Shown here piece by piece: positions 45,435-54,495 of a stretch of 64,000 bases of DNA. The notes beneath the pieces were generated by a model, which did no database searches, was not told the DNA's origin, and saw nothing but the letters and a program-made list of their open reading frames with translations. Source of the DNA: Salinisphaera orenii subsp. orenii MK-B5 (GTDB lineage: Bacteria; Pseudomonadota; Gammaproteobacteria; Nevskiales; Salinisphaeraceae); contig NZ_AYKH01000040.1 in NCBI RefSeq assembly GCF_003788635.1, forward strand, positions 1 to 64,000. Direction: 5' to 3'. The position numbers were made by a program, and so were the translations under genes. The stretch's first letter is position 1. The number at the start of each line of letters is the position of its first letter.

Positions 45435-46241
45435 ATGACCGCGAATCCGGACCAGCCGAACGCCACCCGGCGCTATCGCAGCGTGTTCGTTTCCGATGCC
45501 CATCTGGGCACCGCCGGCAGCCAGGCGGAGAAGCTGGCGGCCTTTCTCAAGCACTGCCGCTGCGATCGACTGTACCTGGTCGGCGACATCGTCGACGGCT
45601 GGCGACTCAAGTCGACCTTCTTCTGGCCGCAGGCGCACACGAACGTGATCCGGCGGATCCTGACCCTGTCCAAGCGCGGCACCCAGGTCTACTACGTGAC
45701 CGGCAACCATGACGACTTCCTGCGCAAGTTCGTGGACTACGAACTGCGCATGGGCAACATCCACGTGGTCAACGACGTGGTGCACGTCACCGCCGACGAC
45801 CGCCGCTTCTTCGTGATCCACGGCGATCTGTTCGACGTGGTCACACGCTATCACCGCTGGGTCGCGCGCATCGGCGACGTGGCCTACGTCACGCTGCTGC
45901 GGGTCAACCGGCACTTCAACAGCGTGCGCGCCCGGCTGGGTTATCCGTACTGGTCGCTGTCGGCCTACGCCAAGCACAAGGTCAAGTCGGCGGTGAATTT
46001 CATCGGCGAGTTCGAGAAGGCGGTCGCCCACGAGTGCCGGCGTCGCGGTTTCGACGGCATCGTCTGCGGCCACATCCATCACCCCGAGATCAAGACCATC
46101 GAGGGTGTGACCTACTGTAACGCCGGCGACTGGGTGGAGTCCTGCAGCGCGCTCGTCGAGCACGACGACGGCCGCTTCGAGATCGTCCACTGGGACGATC
46201 TCGTCGCCGAAGGGCCTGTCCGCACACTGCGCGCGGCCTGA
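45435..46241 (+). CDS. PlcP-like metallophosphoesterase (COG2908; often annotated UDP-2,3-diacylglucosamine diphosphatase)
   Basis: Calcineurin-like phosphoesterase of 268 residues. Metal-site motifs are SDAHLG (Asp21, His23), VGDIVDGWRL (Asp51), GNHDDFLR (90-97), IHGDLFD (128-134) and GHIHHPE. Compared with canonical LpxH, which has GNRDF, this protein has GNHD, the WPQAHTNVI segment and the WSLSAYAKHKVKSAVNFIG stretch. These fit the PlcP phospholipase C group that removes phospholipid head groups under phosphate starvation. A Pho-box-like array lies upstream. The product would be diacylglycerol for the SqdB/GT4 sulfolipid pathway in this window, an inference. An LpxH-type role in lipid A synthesis is the alternative. 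Confidence 0.75.
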   Translation: MTANPDQPNATRRYRSVFVSDAHLGTAGSQAEKLAAFLKHCRCDRLYLVGDIVDGWRLKSTFFWPQAHTNVIRRILTLSKRGTQVYYVTGNHDDFLRKFVDYELRMGNIHVVNDVVHVTADDRRFFVIHGDLFDVVTRYHRWVARIGDVAYVTLLRVNRHFNSVRARLGYPYWSLSAYAKHKVKSAVNFIGEFEKAVAHECRRRGFDGIVCGHIHHPEIKTIEGVTYCNAGDWVESCSALVEHDDGRFEIVHWDDLVAEGPVRTLRAA

Positions 46242-46310
46242 GGCCACGCTCGGCAGGCGCGCACGGGAGCCGCTAGAATCGCGCGGTCAGTCAGCCATGC
46301 GAGCCGGATC

Positions 46311-46847
46311 ATGCCCGCCGACACCATCCTTCACGACGGCGAGTTCCTGCGCCTGAAACGCCGCGACAACTGGGAATACGTCGAGCGCGCCAACGCGCGG
46401 GCGGCGGTGATCATCGTCGCGGTCACCGATGACGACGCCCTGTTGCTGGTCGAGCAGCCGCGGGTGCCGATCGGCGGGCCGGTGCTGGAGCTGCCGGCGG
46501 GGCTGGTCGGCGACATCGTCGGGGAAGAGGACGAAGCGCTCGAAATCGCGGCTGCGCGCGAGCTGGAAGAGGAGACGGGCCATCGTCCGGGCCGGCTGAC
46601 CTTCCTCTGCGCCGGCCCGCCGAGCGCCGGTCTGGCCAACGAGACCATGGCCTTCTACCGCGCGCACGACCTGACCCGCATCGACGCCGGGGGCGGCGAC
46701 GACAGCGAGCGGATCACGCCGCACGAGGTGCCGCTGGCGCAGATCGAGGCCTGGCTCGCCGCGCGCGAGGCCGAGGGCATACGGGTCGACCCCAAGATCT
46801 ACGCGGGCCTGTACTTCCTCATGCGCGATCGGCTGCCGGTCGGTTAG
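46311..46847 (+). CDS. NUDIX hydrolase, ADP-ribose pyrophosphatase-like
   Basis: Nudix-fold hydrolase of 178 residues. It opens with a FLRLKRRDNWEYVER strand region typical of ADP-ribose pyrophosphatases, then LLLVEQPRVPIGGPVLELPAGLVGD. The Nudix helix is AAARELEEETGH, but two extra residues separate its opening glycine from the REL core, so the box is not canonical. GPPSAGLANETMAFYRA is also ADP-ribose-type. A TAGAAT hexamer is 32 bases upstream of the start. The likely substrate is a nucleoside diphosphate sugar. Confidence 0.8.
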   Translation: MPADTILHDGEFLRLKRRDNWEYVERANARAAVIIVAVTDDDALLLVEQPRVPIGGPVLELPAGLVGDIVGEEDEALEIAAARELEEETGHRPGRLTFLCAGPPSAGLANETMAFYRAHDLTRIDAGGGDDSERITPHEVPLAQIEAWLAAREAEGIRVDPKIYAGLYFLMRDRLPVG

Positions 46848-47052
46848 CCGCGCACGAGCCAGCGCGCGACCGGGCGCTTTTGCTCCACGAACGAGACGCC
46901 GCGCGGGGCGTCCTCCGGCGCGGGCGGGTGAATCCGAGCCTCGGCTGCCGGGTCGGGACGCAACATGGGCCGATTGGTGGTCCGGTTTTTGGTAGCCGCC
47001 TCGACCGATCGCGCGCCGAGGCGCGCAGCGGGCCGCCCGGATCGTCCGGCTA

Positions 47053-47676
47053 TCAAAGGGGGACCAGGTCGATGTCGCCGATGGGCCGGTCGCTGGCCAG
47101 GCAGGCGGCATAGCCGGCCGCCAGTTCCAGTCGCCGCAGCGGCCAGTCGAGGCCGTCCAGCCGGGCGTGATCGGCGTGGAGCGTCAGCGCCTTGATGCGC
47201 GCCAGTCCGACCCGGCCGCTGGCCTTGACGGTGGCCTCACGCGCGCACCAGTAGTCGAAGAACCGCGGCGGGTCGGCCAGCGCGATCGCCCGTTCGTCAC
47301 CGCTCAGCAGTCGGGCCAGGCGTGTCGGCGAGCGCGGTCGTCGCGCTTCGACGTCCAGGCCGATCGCGGCGCCTTCCGGGGCGATGGCGCAGGCGACCAA
47401 TGCCTCGCTGTGGGAGATGTTGAACGGCGGCCCGCCGTCGATCTCCGGCCGGCCGTCCGCGCTGAAGCCGAGCCGCGCGAGCGCGCCGTCGTCAAAGCCG
47501 CGGGCGCGCAGCCCGTGATCCAGCAGCCAGAGGCCGGCGAGCGTGCGCCGGCGGGCCTCGATGCTGCGCATGCGATCGAGGCGCCCGCGGTATGCCGGCG
47601 GGAGGTCGGCGCGGGCGCCAAATCCATCCACTCGATCGCTGCTGGATGCATCTATTATGGTGTATAGTACATGCAT
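47053..47676 (-). CDS. 4'-phosphopantetheinyl transferase (Sfp type)
   Basis: Transfers the phosphopantetheine arm from CoA to carrier-protein serines (207 aa). The three Sfp-family motifs are FNISHSE (85-91), GLDVE (106-110, metal ligands) and WCAREATVKASG (143-154; the usual WxxKEA has Arg for Lys). It has the two-repeat Sfp size rather than the short AcpS type. It is divergent from the P450/FAAL-ACP genes, which include a carrier domain needing exactly this modification. The start at 47676 leaves only 77 bases to the preferred P450 start, so the promoters share a short AT-richer spacer. Confidence 0.9.
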   Translation of the reverse strand: MHVLYTIIDASSSDRVDGFGARADLPPAYRGRLDRMRSIEARRRTLAGLWLLDHGLRARGFDDGALARLGFSADGRPEIDGGPPFNISHSEALVACAIAPEGAAIGLDVEARRPRSPTRLARLLSGDERAIALADPPRFFDYWCAREATVKASGRVGLARIKALTLHADHARLDGLDWPLRRLELAAGYAACLASDRPIGDIDLVPL

Positions 47677-47753
47677 AGCGGAATCTTGATATGCCGAACG
47701 TCGGTGGCAGGCCCGTGGGCCGGACCCGCCCGATCGGCGCGGGGTCGTGCCAC

Positions 47754-49064
47754 ATGGCGAGCAGCCTATCCGAAACGTCGGCGCCGGTCGGTCTCGCCGG
47801 GCCGCGGACCGCGTTCCCGATCGCGCCGGACGACGAGACCCGGCGCATGCTGTGTCGCTGGCATGGCGAGTACGGGGCGGTGTATCGCGTGCCCGACACG
47901 CGCGGCGGGCCGGACCACTGGGTCGTACACGATCCGCGCCTGGTCCGGCTGGTGCTCGTGCAGCGCGGGGCGGACTACGAGAAGGGCCGGGGCCTGGATC
48001 GCGTGCGGCTGCTGCTGGGCGAGGGCATCATGGTCAGCGAAGGCGCCTTCTGGGCCCGCCAGCGGCGTCTGATGCAGCCGGCGTTCCGGCCCCGGGCCCT
48101 GGCCGATTTCAACGCCATGATGCTGGCCGAGAACCGTGCGCTCGCCGAGCGCTGGGCCGCTGCAGCTACAGGCGGCGCGGCCGTGGACGTGGCCGCGCAT
48201 ATCAGCGAGCTGACGCTGGTGATCGTGCTCAAGTCGATCTTCGGGCGCGATTACGCGGCGCTCGTGGCCGCCCATGGCAATCCCTTCGCCCTGCTGACCG
48301 AGGCGCCCGAACGCGATCTGCGCTTCGCGGCGCGCTTCCATCGCCTGACCGGGGTGGTCGCGGCCGTCGTCGAGCGGCGCCGGGCCGCACCGCGGCCGGC
48401 GTTCGATTTTCTCGGCCATATGCTGGCCGCGCGCAGCCGGACGGGCGCGTCGATGAGCACGCGGGCGCTCATCGACAAGGTCATGACCCTGATCGTCGCC
48501 GGCCACGAGACCACCGCGAGCCTGCTCGCCTGGGCGTGGTATCTCATCGCCACCCACGAGGATGTCTGCGCGCGGGCCCGGGTCGAGGCGGAGGCCGTCG
48601 ATGAGGCGGCGTTGGGGACTCATGGGCCCGGGGCCGATCTGCCGTTCATCGGTCGTGTCATCGACGAAACGCTGCGGCTGTATCCGCCCGGCTGGCTGCT
48701 GTCGCGTCGCGCCCGCGTGGACACGGATCTCGGCGCGCATCGGCTGCCGGCCGGGTCGCAGGTGTTCATCAGCCCCTATGTGCTCCATTGGCACGATGCC
48801 CACTGGCGCGATCCCGAGCGCTTCGACCCGGCGCGCTTCGCGCGCGGCGACGAGCCGGGCCACCGGTTCGCGTTCGTGCCCTTTGCCGCCGGGCCACGCC
48901 GCTGCGTGGGCGAGCACATGGCGCGCACGGAGATGGGGATGCATCTGGCGGTCATGCTGCGGCGCTTCACGCCGCGCTACGCCGGCGAGGCGCCCCCGGC
49001 GATGGAATCGCGCATCAACCTGCGGCCCGCGGCCGGAATTTATTTACAATTGACCCAGAGATAA
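47754..49064 (+). CDS. Cytochrome P450
   Basis: Heme-thiolate monooxygenase of 436 residues from the ATG at 47754; an alternative ATG at 47691 would add 21 residues but crowds the divergent gene. There is no membrane anchor, so it is soluble. The oxygen-binding I-helix motif is AGHETT, the K-helix is ETLRLYPP, and the heme loop FAAGPRRCVGEHMAR carries the cysteine ligand (residue 384 of this start). It is placed 18 bases before the FAAL-ACP gene, so the likely substrate is an acyl group or acyl-carrier thioester. No ferredoxin or reductase gene is adjacent. The CYP family cannot be set by eye. Confidence 0.9.
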   Translation: MASSLSETSAPVGLAGPRTAFPIAPDDETRRMLCRWHGEYGAVYRVPDTRGGPDHWVVHDPRLVRLVLVQRGADYEKGRGLDRVRLLLGEGIMVSEGAFWARQRRLMQPAFRPRALADFNAMMLAENRALAERWAAAATGGAAVDVAAHISELTLVIVLKSIFGRDYAALVAAHGNPFALLTEAPERDLRFAARFHRLTGVVAAVVERRRAAPRPAFDFLGHMLAARSRTGASMSTRALIDKVMTLIVAGHETTASLLAWAWYLIATHEDVCARARVEAEAVDEAALGTHGPGADLPFIGRVIDETLRLYPPGWLLSRRARVDTDLGAHRLPAGSQVFISPYVLHWHDAHWRDPERFDPARFARGDEPGHRFAFVPFAAGPRRCVGEHMARTEMGMHLAVMLRRFTPRYAGEAPPAMESRINLRPAAGIYLQLTQR

Positions 49065-49082
49065 GCAGTTCACGATCTTTCT

Positions 49083-51038
49083 ATGCCTTCATTCCATACC
49101 CTTGCCGAGGCGCTGGACGCGCAGATCGACGGCTCCGGCGAAATCGGTTTCATCGACGGCGCCAACGACGAGCGCCGCGTCAGCTACGGCCTGTTGTCGC
49201 GGGCCGCGCTGCGGCTGCTGGCCGTGCTCCAGGCGCGCGGTGCGCAGCCCGGCGATCCGCTCGTGCTGTTCGTCGACGATAATCTGCATTTCCTGCAGTT
49301 CTTCTGGGCCGCCATCTACGGCGGGCTGGTGCCGGTGCCCATCGCGGCCGGTGCCTCGGAGGTGCACTTGGAGAAACTGGCCCGGGTCTGGGCCCATCTG
49401 GACGAGCCGCGGGTGGTCGCCGGCGCCCGCCACATGGCGCGTCTGCGCGCCTACTTCGAGGCGCGTGGACAGGCCGATGCGGGCGCGCGCCTGGCCGACA
49501 ACGCGGTGTCCGACGAGCCCTCCGCCGTGGAACGCGAGGCGGTGCGGGCCACGCCGGGGCCCGACGACACCGCCTTCATCCAGTTCTCCTCCGGCTCCAC
49601 CGGCGATCCCAAGGGGGTGGTGCTCAGCCACGCCAACGTGCTCGCCAACATCCGTGCCATCAGCGAGGGCTCGCGCTTCGGCGCGCGCGAGGTGGCCGTG
49701 TCCTGGATGCCGCTGACCCACGACATGGGCCTGATCGGCTTTCACCTCACGCTGGTCTGCAACGGCTTCGATCATCATCTGATGGCAACGGACCTGTTCG
49801 CCCGCCGGCCGCTGCTGTGGCTTGACAAGGCCGCGGAGAAACGGGCCACGCTGCTGTGCTCCCCGAACTTCGGTTATCGCCACACGCTGCGGGCGATCGC
49901 CGCGCGGGGCCGGCCCGACGTCGATCTCTCGGCGGTGCGCCTGATCTACAACGGCGCCGAGCCGATCGCCGCGCCGCTGGTGCGCGAGTTTCTCGACACG
50001 CTGGCGCCGACGGGGCTGGCGGCCGGCACCATGTTCCCGGTCTACGGGCTGGCCGAGGCCAGCCTGGCGGCGACCTTCCCGCCGGCCGGTGCCGGGCTGC
50101 GCACGCGCCGCGTGGCGCGCGGCGAGCTCGGCGTGGGCGACGCCGTGCGTTTCGACGATTCCGATCAGGCCATCGAGCTGGTCGATCTCGGCCGCCCGGT
50201 GGCGGGCACGCAGCTGCGCATCGCCGATGCCGAGGGCCAGGCCCTGGCTGACGACGTCGTCGGCCGGGTGTGGATCCGCGGCGACAACGTCACCGCCGGG
50301 TACCACCGCAACGCCGCGGCCAACGAGGCCGCGCTGATGGGCGACGGCTGGCTCGACACCGGCGATCTCGGCTTCACCCACGACGGGAATCTGCTGATCA
50401 CGGGCCGGGCGAAAGAGATCATCTTCGTCAACGGCCAGAACCACTATCCGCAGGATCTCGAGAACGTCGCCCAGGCCGCGGCGGGCGTGGAACTCAACAA
50501 GATCGCCGCGGCCGGCGTGCGCCCGCCCGGCGGCGATGCCGACGAACTGGTGCTGTTCGTGGTCTTTCGCGGCCATCTCGCGGATTTCGTGTCGATGGCG
50601 CGCGAGATCGCGGCCGTTATCAACCACCACACCGGGCTGGCGGTCGCCCGCGTGCTGCCGGTCGCGCACATGCCCAAGACCACCAGCGGCAAGCTGCAGC
50701 GATCGCTGCTCGCCCGCGATTATGCCGACGGCGCGTTCGCAGACGTGGCCGCGGAATTGGACGCGCTGATGCAGCCCGCGGCGGCCGATGACGACGAAAT
50801 CGGCGATGGCGGCGACGTCGCCGCGGATCTCAAGGCGATCTGCGACGAGGTCGCGCCGAACAAGCGCATCGGCTACGACGACGATCTGTTCGAGATCGGC
50901 CTGTCGTCGCTGGAGCTGGCCCAGATCCACGAAGGCATCGAGGCCCGCTGGCCGGACCGGCTGGACATGACCGATCTGTTCGACTATCCGACGATCAACG
51001 ATCTGGCCGCGTTTCTGGAGCGCGAGCGCGTGGCCTGA
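49083..51038 (+). CDS. Fatty acyl-AMP ligase fused to an acyl carrier protein domain
   Basis: Adenylating enzyme of 651 residues. The ATP loop is QFSSGSTGDPKG (167-178), followed by WMPLTHDMGLIG (208-219) characteristic of the FAAL group, YGLAEASLA (321-329), GWLDTGDLG (422-430) and the C-terminal catalytic Lys537 in TTSGKLQR. Residues 575-650 form a carrier domain with DLFEIGLSSLEL; Ser609 is the phosphopantetheine site. It activates a fatty acid and may load it onto its own carrier. P450 upstream and a divergent phosphopantetheinyl transferase complete the minimal set. No elongating or releasing enzyme follows. Confidence 0.88.
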   Translation: MPSFHTLAEALDAQIDGSGEIGFIDGANDERRVSYGLLSRAALRLLAVLQARGAQPGDPLVLFVDDNLHFLQFFWAAIYGGLVPVPIAAGASEVHLEKLARVWAHLDEPRVVAGARHMARLRAYFEARGQADAGARLADNAVSDEPSAVEREAVRATPGPDDTAFIQFSSGSTGDPKGVVLSHANVLANIRAISEGSRFGAREVAVSWMPLTHDMGLIGFHLTLVCNGFDHHLMATDLFARRPLLWLDKAAEKRATLLCSPNFGYRHTLRAIAARGRPDVDLSAVRLIYNGAEPIAAPLVREFLDTLAPTGLAAGTMFPVYGLAEASLAATFPPAGAGLRTRRVARGELGVGDAVRFDDSDQAIELVDLGRPVAGTQLRIADAEGQALADDVVGRVWIRGDNVTAGYHRNAAANEAALMGDGWLDTGDLGFTHDGNLLITGRAKEIIFVNGQNHYPQDLENVAQAAAGVELNKIAAAGVRPPGGDADELVLFVVFRGHLADFVSMAREIAAVINHHTGLAVARVLPVAHMPKTTSGKLQRSLLARDYADGAFADVAAELDALMQPAAADDDEIGDGGDVAADLKAICDEVAPNKRIGYDDDLFEIGLSSLELAQIHEGIEARWPDRLDMTDLFDYPTINDLAAFLERERVA

Positions 51039-51121
51039 GCGGCGCCGAAACGCGCTTCTCAGGTCTGTTGGCGTTTCGTACGCGTCCACGCCAATCGCTT
51101 CCTGAAAAATCGACCATGGGC

Positions 51122-51341
51122 GGCAGGACGCGGCGTAGTGCGCGCCGCGCAGTCATTCTGCAACGGCGCGCTACAATGCTGGATTGCCGTCGTATCGTTG
51201 ATTTTACGGGCGCTTGTCCCGAGGGGTTCGGCCCTCCATGAAAGAGCGATTAGAGCGCCCGACGGCGTTACGAGCCTGGGCCGTGGAACGCCCAGCGACG
51301 GCGGCTCCCGCCTTGCGGGACACGGTTTGCCGTTGGAAACC
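51122..51341 (-). repeat. Dispersed intergenic repeat, copy 3 (longest)
   Basis: Fills most of the 332-base gap 51039-51370 between the FAAL gene and the convergent acyltransferase. On the minus strand it has ACCGTGTCCCGCAAGGCGGG, AACGCCGTCGGGCGC, CGGGACAAGCGCCC and GGCAATCCAGCATTGTAGCG, shared with 7159-7367 and 22202-22316. Its distal end folds into a hairpin with the perfect arms GCGCGCCG and CGGCGCGC. No coding capacity is evident. Confidence 0.6.
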
Positions 51342-51370
51342 AAAGCGCTCGTATGAAGCGTCTACAGAGC

Positions 51371-52105
51371 CTAGCCCTCGTCGCGCTTTCGGCCGCGACG
51401 GCCCGGTATCGGGTCCGCGCCCGCCATGCGATCGGCTTCGGCGCTGAGCGTGTCCAGTTGGTCGCCGAGTGCGGCCGCGCGGCTTTCCAGGTCCTCGCCG
51501 CGGGCGATCGACTGCGGCGCGCCGATGACGAGCGTCACCCGCGCGAACGGCTTGGGGATGATGACCCGGTCCCAGGATTTCAGCTGCCAGTAGCGATCGG
51601 CGGAGAAGGCCAGCGGCAGCAGCGGGGCGCGTGTCATCTGCGCGAGCATCACGGTGCCGCTTTTCACCCGGTTCGCCGGTCCGTGCGGGCCGTCCGGGTG
51701 GATGATCGGCGAAATACCCTCGCGCAGGGTCACGTAGAGCGCCCGAAGTGCCCGCGCGCCGGTGCGGGTCGCCGATCCGCGCACCACCGTCGCCCCCAGG
51801 CCGGTGACCAGACGGGCGGTGAGCTCGCCGTCCCGCGAGGGCGAGACGAGAAAGCCGGGGCGCAGCCCGCGGGCCCGGGCTTCGAGCAGATAGCTCACGC
51901 AGCCGGTCAGCCGCTGGTGCCAGCAGCAGGGCAAAAACGCCCGCTGTTCGTCGAGTAGCGCCGACAGGTGGGTCTCGCCGGCCACGTGCTCGATGCGCCA
52001 GCTCGCCCGCAGCAGGCGCGCGGCCAGCCGCAGCAGCGGCACGGCCAGCGGCATCCAGAAGCGTGTCCAGCCCGTAAGAGGCGTTGCCGAATCGTCGTCT
52101 GTCAC
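51371..52105 (-). CDS. Lysophospholipid acyltransferase family protein (DUF374), copy 2
   Basis: DUF374-type acyltransferase of 244 residues. The usual NHQSxxD block is replaced by CCWHQRL (60-66). Other family blocks are RPGFLVSPSRDGEL, VRGSATRTG, IIHPDGPHGPA and WQLKSWDRVIIPKPFA. One N-terminal hydrophobic stretch (LAVPLLRLAARLLR) suggests membrane association. It follows a paralogue on the same strand by seven bases, so they are probably co-transcribed. The acyl acceptor is unknown; a lipid head or amine is likely. Confidence 0.82.
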   Translation of the reverse strand: MTDDDSATPLTGWTRFWMPLAVPLLRLAARLLRASWRIEHVAGETHLSALLDEQRAFLPCCWHQRLTGCVSYLLEARARGLRPGFLVSPSRDGELTARLVTGLGATVVRGSATRTGARALRALYVTLREGISPIIHPDGPHGPANRVKSGTVMLAQMTRAPLLPLAFSADRYWQLKSWDRVIIPKPFARVTLVIGAPQSIARGEDLESRAAALGDQLDTLSAEADRMAGADPIPGRRGRKRDEG

Positions 52106-52112
52106 CTGTGCG

Positions 52113-52862
52113 TCAACCGTGTCCTGTCTGGGCCGCCTCGGCGAGTTCGTTGAGTGTGTCCAGGCGTTCGCCGATCTCCCGGGCGATGCGATCGGCGTGC
52201 GCGTCGTCCGTCAACGCGCCGATCGACCAGGGTTCGCCCACGGCGACGGTGAGTCGCGCGAACGGCTTGGGGATATGGCCGCTGTCCCAGGACTTCAACT
52301 GCCAGTAGCGATCAGCGGCGCAGCCGACCAGAAACAGCGGCGCGCCGGAACGACTCGCCAGTATGGCCGCCCCGACCTTGAACACGCCAGCCGGCCCCCG
52401 CGGGCCGTCGCCGTACATGGTCGGGGAAATACCCTCGCCGATCGCCTGCACCAGCGCCTGCATCGCGGCCTGGCCGGTACGGCTCGATGAGCCGCGGATG
52501 GTGGTCGCGCCGTGGGCCAGCGCCACCCGGGACAGGAATTCGCCCTCGCGCGACGGGCTGATGAGGAAACCCAGCCGCAGACCGCGCGGAATCAGCGTGC
52601 GCAGGAACAGCCCGCTGGGCACGATGCGCTGGTGCCAGCCGCAGGGCACCACCGGGCGACCGCCCTCGAGCGTGGCCCGGACGTGTTCGGCGCCGTGCAC
52701 GACCTCGATGCGGCAGGTCAGCCGGTACACCCACACCAGGACGATGCAGGCCCAGGCGGCCACGCGCATGACCATCCGCTGGCGCCAGGTCGGCGGTTTG
52801 CGGGGCTTCGACGCGCGCCGTCGGTCGCGCGCAGGGTCGGGCCGCTCGGGTTGTTCTGCCAT
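52113..52862 (-). CDS. Lysophospholipid acyltransferase family protein (DUF374), copy 1
   Basis: Paralogue of the downstream gene (249 aa). It has a basic, proline-rich N-terminus, one membrane helix (residues 31-47, VMRVAAWACIVLVWVYR), GWHQRI (76-81), LGFLISPSREGEF, IRGSSSRTG, MYGDGPRGPA and WQLKSWDSGHIPKPFA. The tandem copies share these blocks almost exactly but differ elsewhere, so they have probably specialised, as in two-step acylation. The ATG at 52862 is preferred; the open frame upstream runs antisense over pncB. It is divergent from pncB. Confidence 0.82.
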   Translation of the reverse strand: MAEQPERPDPARDRRRASKPRKPPTWRQRMVMRVAAWACIVLVWVYRLTCRIEVVHGAEHVRATLEGGRPVVPCGWHQRIVPSGLFLRTLIPRGLRLGFLISPSREGEFLSRVALAHGATTIRGSSSRTGQAAMQALVQAIGEGISPTMYGDGPRGPAGVFKVGAAILASRSGAPLFLVGCAADRYWQLKSWDSGHIPKPFARLTVAVGEPWSIGALTDDAHADRIAREIGERLDTLNELAEAAQTGHG

Positions 52863-53009
52863 CGACACGTCCGATGATTGTGGCCGCGGCCGGCGCTGTG
52901 GGCGAAAAAGGGCGACCTGCGATGCGGCGAGCCTATGCCCGTCGGCCACGAGTTGAAAGCGCGCACCAACGCTCGCACTGTCGTCGGACCATTCGTGCAC
53001 GATCAGCCT

Positions 53010-54494
53010 ATGGCCTTCCTGGGGCAACTCTATGGCCGCGCACCGGCGCTGCTGACCGATCTCTATCAACTGACGATGGCCTATGCGCACTGGCACAACG
53101 GCGGCCACGAGCGCGAGGCGGTCTTCCATCTGTTCTTTCGCGACGCGCCGTTCGACAACGGCTTCGCCATCGCCTGCGGCGTGGAGACGGTGCTCGACTA
53201 CGTCGAGCGCATGCGCTTCGAGGCCGCCGACATCGATTATCTCGCCACGCTCGAGGACACGGCCGGCAATCCGCTGTTCGCCCGCGGTTTTCTCGACTAT
53301 CTGGCCGATCTGCGCTTCAGCGTCGACATCGATGCCGTACCGGAAGGCACCGCGGTGTTCGCGCACCAGCCGATGCTGCGCGTGCGCGGGCCGATCCTGC
53401 AGGCGCAGCTGCTCGAGACCGTGCTGCTGAACCTGATGAACTTTCCGACCCTGGTCGCCACCAAGGCCGCGCGTATCGCCCACGCCGCCGGCGACGACCC
53501 GGTGCTGGATTTCGGACTTCGGAAGGCCCAGGGCATCGACGGCGGCGTATCGGCCTCGCGCGCGGCCTACATCGGCGGCTGTGCGGGCACCTCGAACGTG
53601 CTCGCCGGGCAGCTGTTCGGCATCCCGGTGTCGGGGACCCACGCCCACGGCTGGGTCATGGCCTTCGACGACGAAATCGACGCCTTCGACGCCTACGCCG
53701 ACGCGCTGCCCGACAACTGCATCTTCCTGGTCGACACCTATGACACCGTGCAGGGGGTGGAAAACGCCATCCGCGCGGGCCGCCGGCTGCGCGCCGCGGG
53801 CCACGAGATGGCCGGCATCCGGCTGGACTCGGGCGATCTCGCCGAACTCTCGCGCACCGCGCGACGCATGCTCGATGCGGCGGGTTTCGAATCGACCCGC
53901 ATCGCGGCCAGTTCCAGTCTCGACGAGCGGGTCATCGCCGATCTGCGTGCACGCGGCGCGCCGATCGTGCTCTGGGGGGTCGGCACGCAGCTGACCACGG
54001 CCCAGCCGGACGCCGCGCTGGACGGTGTCTACAAACTCGCCGCGATCCGCAACGACGACGGCCGCTGGTCCTATCGCATGAAGCTGTCGGATACGCCCGG
54101 CAAGCTCACCCGGCCCGGCGTGCACCAGGTGCGCCGTTTTCTCGACGAGGAGGGCGCGCCGGTCGCGGATCTGCTGTTCGACGAAGCCGCGCCGGAGACG
54201 GCCTGGGCCGGGGACACGGCGGACGGCGCCCGGGCCTTCGATCCCGATGCGCCGCATCGCGATCTGCTGCAGCCGGCGCTCGAGGGCGGTGCGCGCGTGG
54301 CCGAGGCCCCGGTGCTGGCCGCGGTGCGGGGGCACGCGCGTGGCGAGTTCGCCGCCTTCCGCGCGCGGCCGGATTATCCGGTGCTGGTCGATCGTTATCT
54401 CGACGAATCCACGAATGCGCTGCACGCCTGGCTGCGCGAGCGCATCGAGCGCGGCGCGGCCGCAGCACCCGAGTCCGAAGCGCGGGAGGTCTGA
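53010..54494 (+). CDS. pncB: Nicotinate phosphoribosyltransferase
   Basis: NAD-salvage enzyme of 494 residues that makes nicotinate mononucleotide from nicotinate and PRPP. It begins [14 protein letters not shown] (residues 15-28), then [36 protein letters not shown] and [13 protein letters not shown], which are the substrate and phosphate-binding regions. The ATG at 53010 gives the family length; the frame is open further upstream but that part is atypical. It is followed by the nicotinamidase gene after a single base, so the pair converts nicotinamide to the mononucleotide. Confidence 0.93.
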   Translation: MAFLGQLYGRAPALLTDLYQLTMAYAHWHNGGHEREAVFHLFFRDAPFDNGFAIACGVETVLDYVERMRFEAADIDYLATLEDTAGNPLFARGFLDYLADLRFSVDIDAVPEGTAVFAHQPMLRVRGPILQAQLLETVLLNLMNFPTLVATKAARIAHAAGDDPVLDFGLRKAQGIDGGVSASRAAYIGGCAGTSNVLAGQLFGIPVSGTHAHGWVMAFDDEIDAFDAYADALPDNCIFLVDTYDTVQGVENAIRAGRRLRAAGHEMAGIRLDSGDLAELSRTARRMLDAAGFESTRIAASSSLDERVIADLRARGAPIVLWGVGTQLTTAQPDAALDGVYKLAAIRNDDGRWSYRMKLSDTPGKLTRPGVHQVRRFLDEEGAPVADLLFDEAAPETAWAGDTADGARAFDPDAPHRDLLQPALEGGARVAEAPVLAAVRGHARGEFAAFRARPDYPVLVDRYLDESTNALHAWLRERIERGAAAAPESEAREV

Positions 54495-54495
54495 C

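Noticed and set aside
45435-46241. Straightforward LpxH of lipid A synthesis
   Set aside because: Motifs and internal stretches fit the PlcP-type branch better and a Pho-like array is upstream; not excluded, so given as the alternative annotation.
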